Shown: piece by piece, positions 34,601 through 42,129 of the stretch
How positions within the stretch are numbered: the first letter of the stretch is position 1
Layout: the number at the start of each line of letters is the position of its first letter
DNA from: Sorghum bicolor
Lineage: Eukaryota; Streptophyta; Magnoliopsida; Poales; Poaceae
Direction of reading: 5' to 3'
Length of the DNA: 64,000 nucleotides
Assembly (NCBI RefSeq): GCF_000003195.3
Contig: NC_012876.2
Coordinates: forward strand, 6,078,306-6,142,305
Translations under genes and position numbers: made by a program
Notes under the pieces: model-generated
The model's input: the letters and a program-made list of their open reading frames with translations, nothing else
Databases searched by the model: none
Told to the model about the DNA's origin: nothing

Positions 34601-35899
34601 AATTGTACAGTTTGCCTGTAAATCGCGAGATGAATCTTTTAAGCCTAATTACTCTTTGATTGGACAATATTTGTCAAATTAAAACGAAAGTTCTATAGTG
34701 TCAAAACTTTTTGGATAAAAACGAAAGTACAATTATAGCTTTACAAGTTCATAATTCGGGCCTTGTTTAGTTCACCCTAAAAAATAAAAACTTTTCAAGA
34801 TTCTCTGTCATATCGAATCTTACGGGTTTGTCTATAAATCGTGAGATGAATCTTTTAAGCCTAGTTACTCCATAGTTGGACAATGTTTGTTAAATAAAAA
34901 CAAAAGTGCTATAGTGTCAAAATCCAAAATCTTTTCGCACGTAAACAAGAGGACGGTGTTTGAGCTATCACGGCATAAAAAAGGCAACAATGACATGGCC
35001 ATGCACGGACCAAATAAAGGACACTTGCAGCAGGCCTCAGAATCATGATCTATAGTGGCACACGAAGCATGCATGACAAGGCCGAGATGTGCTAGCACGG
35101 CATCTCAGTCTCACCTGTACTAATCTCTTAAAAAAAGTCTCACCAGTACTAGACGTCGTCTATACATTGTATAGATTCAAAAACTTTTTTAGATTTTGAA
35201 TATTGTAGCAATTTTATTTGTATTGGTAATTATTATCAATCATGGACTAACTAGATTCAAAAGATTTATCTCATAAATTACAGACAAACTATATAATTAG
35301 TTATTTTTTATCTATATTTAATGCTCTATACATATGCCGTAAGATTCAACGGAAAATCTTGAAAAGTTTTTAAATTATATTTTGCAAGCAAAGTTTTTGA
35401 TTTTTGGCTGCAAGAGGCCTTGTTTAGTTCAAAAAATTTTACAAAATAGACACAGTAACACTTTGGTTTGTATTTGGCAAATATTATCAAATCGTAGACT
35501 AACTAGGCTTAAAAAATTCGTCTTGCAAATTATAGATAAACTGTGTAATTAATTATTTCTTTTATCTATATTTAATACTCCATGCATATGCCGTAAGCAC
35601 TAAATAAGGGCCTAAACAAGGACAAAGATGATGCACGCAGACAATGACGTTCGCGAGCCTAGTAAGTAGCAACACTATATATGGATGAATAGTCTAAGTG
35701 TGTACGTACATATCCTCTTGAATTTTTCCTTGAGGTCGGTAAGGTGTTCGCTCTTGGTGACCCGGAAGTAGTAGTCCGGGTAGTCAGCCTGATACACGCA
35801 GTTTGCCGGTGTCGCCGTCCCAATGGCCAACACCGTAGCAGGTCCCTCGGCGCGCTGCGCCTTTCTCACCGCCTCCAATGTTACCTTCCCAGTCGTCAT
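31614..35899 (-). CDS. STS1: Stilbene synthase-like type III polyketide synthase (2 exons, 398 aa)
   Basis: Enzyme of the chalcone synthase superfamily. Stilbene synthases condense one CoA starter with three malonyl-CoA and cyclise the tetraketide by C2-C7 aldol closure. Exon 1 is 35710-35899, exon 2 31614-32620; the intron (GTACGTACA donor, TTTGTGCAG acceptor) splits a Cys codon, the conserved CHS intron position. The catalytic Cys168 (GCFAGG), Phe219 (QALFGDG), His307 (WVAHPGG) and Asn340 (EYGNMSS) are present, as is the [10 protein letters not shown] signature. The residues before the catalytic Cys read YHQGC, as in grape stilbene synthases, where CHS has YQQGC; EITVVTF also matches stilbene synthases. 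[10 protein letters not shown] replaces the CHS FHLLKDVPGL. I recognise the protein as the sorghum STS1 (CHS8) product, known to be pathogen-induced. Without an assay, CHS activity is not excluded. ORFs on the opposite strand are shadows. Confidence 0.93.
33088..33321. mobile_element. Tourist-like MITE in the synthase intron
   Basis: GGCCTTGTTTAGATGCG at the left and GGAACTAAACAAGGCC at the right; 234 bp. A TAA follows the right end, and the left flank (ACT) is mutated. It belongs to the same family as 9614-9858. Confidence 0.85.
33410..33600. repeat. CACTA-like terminal fragment
   Basis: CACTACTATAAAATG starts at about 33411 and is followed by GAGGTGGGCACATTATTCTACCGCCTC, a subterminal pattern like those in the elements at 8318 and 45998. 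No opposite end was found. Confidence 0.4.
33605..34200 (+). pseudogene. Ty1/copia polyprotein 3' end and LTR fragment
   Basis: A frame at 33630-33812 encodes [31 protein letters not shown] and YKEMGLRPM. This matches the C-terminal RNase H tail of copia polyproteins, which typically reads NxADPxTKGL…MGLxPI. What follows is probably LTR-derived. It is a fragment only, lying in the synthase intron on the opposite strand to the gene. Confidence 0.7.
34281..34523. mobile_element. Tourist-like MITE in the synthase intron (TSD TAA)
   Basis: GGCCTCGTTTAGTTCACG … GAACTAAACAAGGCC, 243 bp, flanked by TAA on both sides. A diverged reverse-oriented copy abuts it to about 34740. Confidence 0.9.
34759..34949. 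mobile_element. Truncated Tourist-like MITE in the synthase intron
   Basis: GGCCTTGTTTAGTTCACCC at the left and GTAAACAAG at the right. It interrupts sequence that is contiguous in the relic at 9865-9925, so it inserted after the relic and the gene separated. Confidence 0.75.
35416..35613. mobile_element. Diverged Tourist-like MITE in the synthase intron
   Basis: GGCCTTGTTTAGTTC at the left and a degraded AAGGGCCTAA end at the right. A further diverged copy occupies about 35150-35400. Both are absent from the relic. Confidence 0.7.
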
Positions 35900-36034
35900 T
35901 TTTCCTACCGGCCGGATGCTGCTGGCACACAGAGAACTAACAGCAACAAGAATACAAGACCGAAGCTAACTAGTGGCAAAGCTTATCGTAGTACCAACTC
36001 GATCGTGTGCTTTGCTGGGAAGCTGTGTGGTCGA

Positions 36035-36045
36035 CTTATATATAG
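36035..36045 (-). promoter_or_regulatory. TATA box of the stilbene synthase gene
   Basis: CTATATATAAG on the minus strand, about 136 bp upstream of the ATG at 35899. It implies a 5' leader of roughly 105 nt, ordinary for this family. Confidence 0.8.
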
Positions 36046-36082
36046 GCAAGGGCAGCTATAGCAACAAGTTGGCTTCATCTAG

Positions 36083-36122
36083 TCACGTCTCTCCTACACG
36101 AGAATGATGTGGGCAGTGTCAA
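36083..36122 (-). promoter_or_regulatory. Candidate W-box and ACGT element upstream of the synthase
   Basis: On the minus strand TTTGACA (WRKY-binding TTGAC core, 36118-36122) and AGACGTGAC (ACGT core, around 36083-36091) lie 40-90 bp upstream of the TATA box. W-boxes are common in pathogen-induced promoters, which fits the recalled expression of this gene. The motifs are short and can occur by chance. Confidence 0.4.
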
Positions 36123-36179
36123 AGTTCGTATAAAATACTTGGATTATTAAGCCACTCACTGTACTACTTTGAATATGGT

Positions 36180-36448
36180 GACAAGACACAGACTCTCTAA
36201 TTAATAGAGGCGAGTTTTTTTTAATTAAGAGCCACTTTGTAATGGTCATGCGGGTCTCGAGGAAATACCGCCTGCCTCTATTTAGAGTCGCGAAATTAAA
36301 GTTTGTTTAAACTTTTCATAATTTAAAATTTAGATTTTTTAAACAACGTCAAATGTGCACATGGTCTATACTAATGTTGTAGTTCGATATAATTTACAAC
36401 TTTGTAGTTGACATGTTTTTTATTTAAAATTTATTAGTATCCCAAATA
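36180..36448. repeat. Old repeat fragment upstream of the synthase promoter
   Basis: GAGGCGAGTTTTTTTTAATTAAGAGCC and later TTGTAGTTCGATATAATTTACAACTTTGTAG-type phrases resemble the CACTA-like and A-family repeats. It continues at 44536 beyond the young LTR element (TTGTAGTTGATAAGTTTTTTATT). Confidence 0.5.
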
Positions 36449-36453
36449 AATGT

Positions 36454-38853
36454 TGTAATACCCGATTTTAAGGATAAAACCAGATATGCACCATATGTGA
36501 GTCTTAGAAGTCAAATCTCACATATAGATACAAATAAGAGGTAATATCAAAAGACAATGCATAAATATATAACGTACTTAGTATAAAAGAGATAACCTTT
36601 AATAACAAACAGCGGATAGACAACTCCAAACTTCGGGTATTAACTTCTCTCTACAGGATCCAACTGACTGGTTGATCACAAGCCTAACACATCTCCTGAA
36701 GTGTGGGGGAAATAGCAAGAGTGAGTCCATGTCGAACTCCACAAGTATAGCAGCTAGATTGTATAGCTCTCACAATCTCATGATCAATGTGACATAAATA
36801 ATGTAAAGCATTAAATAATAAATAATGGGCATATTTAACACACGAGAATCATCATCGTCGCAGCAAGAATCCCCAAGGCCGCTCCTGACCGTGAGCTCGG
36901 CTAGTATACTAGTTTTTAACCCTCTGCAGAGGTTGCACATCTTTACCCATGAGTCATGATTTACCCTTTCGCCCGAGGTAGCTAGTCTCTTAACCCCCTT
37001 CCTAGGGAGGTCGGCAGGGATCACTATGAAGTCATTCAAAGGTTCGTCTAACAAGTTAGGGCCGCTTGGTTTCATTAGTCAGTCCATGTGATTCACCCGC
37101 AGGAATCCACGGTCTGCTATTCCCCAATTGCGCCACAACGGGTAACCGCTAACGAGCTAGAAAAGTTACTCATACTTAACTAAAGCCAGAGCCATTATAG
37201 CCCTCATGGTTGCACTGTTGTCCCGGTTATCACTTACAGATAAATCATCAAGTGGCTAAAAAGTCATTTTTATCATTTATTACTTAACATTAATCTAGTC
37301 ACAGGATCATGGTCACAGAAATAAAATCCAAATGCTATACTTGCCTTAATCCAAATGCTCTTGCTTATCCTTTTGGTTCTGCTGGTCTCACTTGTTGCCA
37401 AAGCTTTGATCTTGATCACCCAAAACTGCTCTCCGTCTAAACTCGATCATCGATCACACAAACAATCGGAGAAAGCATACACGAGCAAACAAAGCTACAA
37501 TTAGAACAGTACACCAATCATATAAAAACTGTATGAAAAGTTTATAAAATGATTCTACGCATCGCTACGATTTCACAGGCGTAAAGAGCACGAAAAACGG
37601 AGTTAAAACGGAGAAGTTATGATTTTTCTAAGATTTTCTGTGGATGAATAATGAATTTAATAGTACCAGGAAATTAAAAAGTTTCAAAACAGTAAACTAA
37701 TGTTTCTAACATGTAGAGCATGTAACTACGGACCTAACGAAATTTGAATGGATTAAAACGGAGTTAAAATGAATATTTTATGAGCATTACAAAATCAATG
37801 GCAATCTTGTAAATAGTGAAAACGTATTTAGAACTGAGCCGGGAGAAAATACGTTTTCAAAACCCAGAAAACGTAAACCTGATATGGCGCTTTGGATCGC
37901 GGGTTTAATTTGGAAAAACTCAGGGACTCTTTACGAAAATACACCCCGAAGGGGTATCTTCTAATCAGCGCCCTAGATCTTCAGATGGACGGCCCAAACG
38001 CGTCAGGGGGTGACGGGCGGCGGCCGGCCGGCGCTCTGGCCTCCGGCGCGGTGGCGCCATGGGCGACCTCGTCGGAGTTCGTCCAAAACGTGATTCGATG
38101 CACCATTCTTCGAAAGAAAAACGCCAGGTGGACGGGAAGCTTACGTTGAGCTCACCTGCGCGCCTGAATCGGCCCGAAAGAGGACAGGGAAGGCCCGCCG
38201 CGGTGAGGACTTTCGGCGAGATCCAAAATTCCAAAACAAGGACGGCTAGGGCTCGATTTCGCAATTTGGATGCAAAAGGGGGAGCAGCGGGGTTGACCTA
38301 GGGCTTTATAGGAGTTTGTTTCGCGTAAAACGGCAAGAAAATCGAGGAATAAACGGACTCGATCTTCTCCTGGGAGTCCTGCTCGTCCACGACGGGGAGG
38401 AAGAAGCAAGAACACGCTGACGTGTGGGCCCCAGAGATCAGTGAGCCAAGGAAGAGAAGAGAGGAGGGGCGCGCTGCGGGCCTGGAAAGGAGTGGGCCGG
38501 GGTGGGGAAACTGGGCCGCGCGGGAAAGGGGAGTGCTGGGCCTTCGGGCCAGAATGAGTGGGGGAAGAGGAGAAAGGTTTTGTTGTTTTTTTTTCTATTT
38601 TCCTTTCTTTTATTCCAAAGCCATTTCAAGTCCCTTTTAAAAATCAGTTTTGAAATACTTTTGAACTTTACTCAAAGTTACACAGTACAAAAATATAAAT
38701 GCTCCAGCATGAGTGCACATACATGTTACTAAACCCTATGATAAGTTTTAATTTACTGAAAAATATTATTCCCCTATGTTTTATGAGCACAAAAATTCAA
38801 AATTAAATTATTTTTCATCTATTTCTAAAAGAACAAAAATTTAGGGTGTTACA
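36454..38853 (-). repeat. 3' LTR of the young gypsy element
   Basis: 2400 bp, TGTAATACCC … GGGTGTTACA on the plus strand. It is the 3' LTR because the element reads on the minus strand. The GC-rich 37965-38560 portion generates several artefactual ORFs that reappear identically in the other LTR. Confidence 0.95.
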
Positions 38854-38859
38854 AATCTA

Positions 38860-38871
38860 CCCCCCTTAAAA
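38860..38871 (-). other. Polypurine tract
   Basis: TTTTAAGGGGGG on the minus strand, just inside the 3' LTR. It is the expected primer for plus-strand DNA synthesis. Confidence 0.85.
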
Positions 38872-39098
38872 TGAATCTCGTCCTCGAGATTCGGAAGAGA
38901 CACGGATTCCAAAAGAGAAACAAGAACAAGATCTGGATATCTATTTCAACTTCACAACTTGTATTCCAAAAGCAACACTCATGTCTTGAGATCACAACTT
39001 GTGAACAAAACTTCCATAAAATGTCTATTATTCATAGCTGATTAAAATCCATCTTGACTACCAACTTTTTGACTTATACAACTCAAAGGCATGATAAC

Positions 39099-39776
39099 TT
39101 AGCATGGGTATGCCTCCTCAGGTAGGAGTGGACCACCTTGATACTCAATTCTTTTCCCTGATGGTGCGGTTAAGAAAATTTTCCACTGGGTAGCATAGAT
39201 CACTGCCTTGTGTGCACATAACCATCCATTGCCAAGAACCAAAGGAATATTGAGTGACTCTAGCACAATGAGGTTTACAGTGAAGTTTTCCTTCTTTATG
39301 ACAAGGTTGATATTTGAGCAAACCTGATCTGCCTGTATTTCTCCCATTGGGGTTTGAACTAACAAAGGCTTTCTCGTCGGACACTTCACCCGTTCGATTG
39401 TCTTTACCAAGTCAGCGGATATGAAAGAATGTGAAGCACTTCGGTCAAACAGAGCAAAAACTAGTACTGAGTCCACTTGAATATAGCCTCCCACCACTTT
39501 GGTGGCTCCTTGAATGTTATGCATATCCACATTGTTCAGTCTTCCATTGATATAATTTCGCTGTACTTTATTTCCAGGAGCGGGCTTCTTACGAGCTTTC
39601 CTTTTACGCTTCCGTCGTTGTGGATTTTGATTTGATTCGTTGTCAACTTGCTCTTCCATATTATTATTTTGATAACACTCAGCTTTGTCATGCTCATAGC
39701 ATCTTTCTTCAAAATCAAGATGATCATATTCTTCCCACCTATCCATGAGAGGTGTCATATTGTGCTCCGGATTCAT
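39099..39776 (-). CDS. Retropepsin-like ORF of the gypsy element (225 aa, catalytic motif altered)
   Basis: The C-terminal half resembles chromovirus-type aspartic proteases: VFALFDRSASHSFIS (about residues 106-120), then PLLVQTPMG, and PLVLGNGWLCAHKAVI where active elements have LGMDWL. The catalytic triad is normally D-S/T-G; here it reads D-R-S, so protease activity is doubtful. The N-terminal half is charged (RRKRKRKARKKP, about residues 54-65), like a nucleic-acid-binding Gag tail. The frame is open over its full length in a recent insertion. Function would require a helper element. Confidence 0.75.
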   Translation of the reverse strand: MNPEHNMTPLMDRWEEYDHLDFEERCYEHDKAECYQNNNMEEQVDNESNQNPQRRKRKRKARKKPAPGNKVQRNYINGRLNNVDMHNIQGATKVVGGYIQVDSVLVFALFDRSASHSFISADLVKTIERVKCPTRKPLLVQTPMGEIQADQVCSNINLVIKKENFTVNLIVLESLNIPLVLGNGWLCAHKAVIYATQWKIFLTAPSGKRIEYQGGPLLPEEAYPC

Positions 39777-41173
39777 GGGACACTACACTCCCTGTCATCA
39801 AGTGACCAACGTCAGTAACACGGCAAGGATAGATGATCATAACCATAGAATATCTTAGAAGACAATTATCACTCCAAGCTAGTCTTAAAATGCATCACTC
39901 GTGATATCAAGGTACTACCCCCCTTAAAATTAGATTGATTGGGGACACTAGGGACTAGTTCTCCTATCCTTTTTGGACGCCACACATCATAGTCTTTTAC
40001 ATTCGTGGTACCGAGTCTCTTGTTCCAAAATTATCCAATTCTTCTCCATGTAACCCCTTTATTTAGGCTACCCCCCTTAATAAAGGTCATCTAGGGGACA
40101 CAAGAAAGGTAGCTAGCATGTTTTCCAGACAAGTTAACTAACATTGAGAACTTATGACATCCCAAAGAGCTTCTGTGCAAGAGAACAAACATGTATCCTG
40201 AAATTTTCCCGCGATATGAAAAACACCAGCATAGAAAAACAGGTATAACTCCCCTTCTGTTAATCCAATAGAGTTGTAGCTTATACCGTTAGAAAGATTA
40301 TGAAATTCCCTACAACTTTCCTGTAGAAGACGTCCTTAGGTTCTGTATTTAGGCTCAGGTAAAACAGCCAAACATAATATCCTTCCTGATAATATCTCAG
40401 CAAAGATGCAGTAAATTCCAGAAATTATACCTCGAGCTACTTAACTCATATGGAGATGATCCTTACATTGTTGAAAAGCTTATGAAATCCTTTACAACTT
40501 TCGTATACAACTTTTCCCCAGATTCTGTCTTTAAGCTTGGCTGAGAATAGGAATTGCCAGATCTATCCAGATTTTGAAACAGAACAGAAACATCCAATTG
40601 TAAATATCATATCTCAGGTTCTACTTATCCAAATAAGTTCCAGCTTATACCGTTGGAAAGAATAGAAAATTGTCTACAACTTTTCTATAGAATACTCTTC
40701 CAAATTCTATAGTTATATATGTCTAAAACAGTAAGCAACCGAAACTGGTCCAGGTTCTTGACAGCACAGTTGTATCCTGTTGTGATTTTTGTAACTTCCA
40801 AACCATAACAGCTATGAGGGTGATTCTTGTGGTCAGAGAAAGATCTTGGAGTCTAGTTGTTTCCAGAAAAGTTTAGTAAACTTTGCACGACCAGATCTTG
40901 ATATACACTATGATTATTGCAGACTGCTCCAGAAATCAGCAAAAGACAGAAACAGGATATAACCAAACCCAACTATTTATGTCATTACTCCGTATGCCTT
41001 AGTTCTATAAACTAAATGAAATTGTGAAGAACTTCACAAAATCTTTACACTCATTACAAAGATCCAAATCAAACATAAACATAATAACAAGCAATTAAGC
41101 ATTAAAGGTTCACAAGGCACACAAACTCAACTTTCGCTACTAGCGTTTTTATTACACCAGGGGACACGGACAC
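39777..41173. other. Non-coding interior of the gypsy element with imperfect internal repeats
   Basis: Between the two ORFs. Phrases such as CTTATACCGTT(A/G)GAAAGA and CTACAACTTT(C/T)CTATAGAA recur several times (around 40275-40330, 40450-40515 and 40630-40690), which indicates diverged tandem copies of about 180 bp. No protein-coding signal was seen. Confidence 0.55.
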
Positions 41174-41935
41174 CTATATCTTAGACTTAGTGTGGTTATC
41201 TTCACGATGCATCTGTTGCTTCTTTTGTGGACAAGAGCTTATATAATGTCCTTCTTGTTGGCAGTGATAACACCTTCTCTTAGCTGGTTCCTCTGTGATG
41301 TTATTTTCCACTGAAGTGTTGTTCGGTGTGTTATCAACTTGCATACTCTGATGGTTTATCTTTGCCTGGTTAGATTTCTTTCTACATTGCTTGATCCTCC
41401 GAGGTTGAAACTCTCTATAAGTAATTGTCCACCCATCTATGCATACCTCATGAGCAGTGGGATTAGCTTGGGGAATTTGTTCATCTCCAAGGTTTGAGTT
41501 TTCCTGACGAGAATTTGAAGCTACATGTGACATCTTGGGATTTGGGTGTTGATCACTTCCCAATCTCGGCTCTAGTGCTTTTGCCTTCCTCTTCTTATCC
41601 TCATTAGTCACACAGGTTGGTTTTGTCTTAACTTCCTTCTTAGATGACATATTCCGAAGACAAGGAAGACCATAATGCTCACAACAGTGGCATTGATCCT
41701 GATATCCTGATGTATTACTCCCAACGCTTCCACGATTTCTCATATTTTTCCAAGCTTCTGCTACTTGTCTCCTCACGGGTCCTGAGATACGTTGTTGAGA
41801 GTTCTTATTCTGAGTTATTCCTTCCACTACTTGTGTTTGCATGGCTAGAAGCTTCTCCATGTCGAATGCTTTTACGGTTGGAAAATCTGGGTGCTTTTGT
41901 TCCTTCTTGTCAAAGGTCTCCTCGTTATGATCCAT
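41174..41935 (-). CDS. Gag-like ORF with CCHC zinc knuckle (253 aa)
   Basis: Residues about 230-243 form a C-X2-C-X4-H-X4-C knuckle (CYHCQQEGHYISSC), the nucleic-acid-binding motif of retroelement Gag. The N-terminal part (FDMEKLLAMQTQVVEGI) resembles the start of plant gypsy Gag. The middle is low-complexity and charged, and the usual retrotransposon-gag core is not recognisable, so it may be internally deleted. The frame is intact and starts about 195 bp from the primer-binding site. Confidence 0.8.
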   Translation of the reverse strand: MDHNEETFDKKEQKHPDFPTVKAFDMEKLLAMQTQVVEGITQNKNSQQRISGPVRRQVAEAWKNMRNRGSVGSNTSGYQDQCHCCEHYGLPCLRNMSSKKEVKTKPTCVTNEDKKRKAKALEPRLGSDQHPNPKMSHVASNSRQENSNLGDEQIPQANPTAHEVCIDGWTITYREFQPRRIKQCRKKSNQAKINHQSMQVDNTPNNTSVENNITEEPAKRRCYHCQQEGHYISSCPQKKQQMHREDNHTKSKI

Positions 41936-42114
41936 CTAAAGAGACAAAGAGAGAGGATTTAGAATAGAGACAAGATTTTATAAAAGAACTAGGCAAGAGG
42001 TAAGCATAACTTTTAGCAACCATCAAGGTCAAGGCGAAAAGCAAGAAGTAAGCAAAGATAGAAGCATGCCAAAACGTCCAGTTCTAACTAGGCTTGCGTC
42101 CTACAGTCAGCATT

Positions 42115-42126
42115 GCTTTGATACCA
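42115..42126 (-). other. Primer-binding site (initiator Met-tRNA type)
   Basis: TGGTATCAAAGC on the minus strand, three bases inside the 5' LTR. It differs at one position from the usual initiator-tRNA complement TGGTATCAGAGC. It fixes the element's orientation. Confidence 0.85.
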
Positions 42127-42129
42127 CTT

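Larger units (their letters stand above)
32621..35709. other. Intron of the stilbene synthase gene, packed with mobile elements
   Basis: At 3089 bp it is long for a CHS-family intron. It contains Tourist-like MITEs (33088-33321, 34281-34523 and diverged copies at about 34527-34740, 34759-34949, 35150-35400 and 35416-35613) and a Ty1/copia 3' fragment (about 33600-34200). Comparison with the relic at 9862-10275 shows that several of these insertions are absent there. Confidence 0.85.

Noticed and set aside
31614..35899. Alkylresorcinol synthase assignment
   Set aside because: The active-site pattern and overall sequence are close to CHS/stilbene synthase, and the residues around the catalytic Cys match stilbene synthases.
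37892..38301. ORFs repeated identically at 43568-43977
   Set aside because: The identity comes from the two LTRs of a single young element, not from a duplicated host gene.
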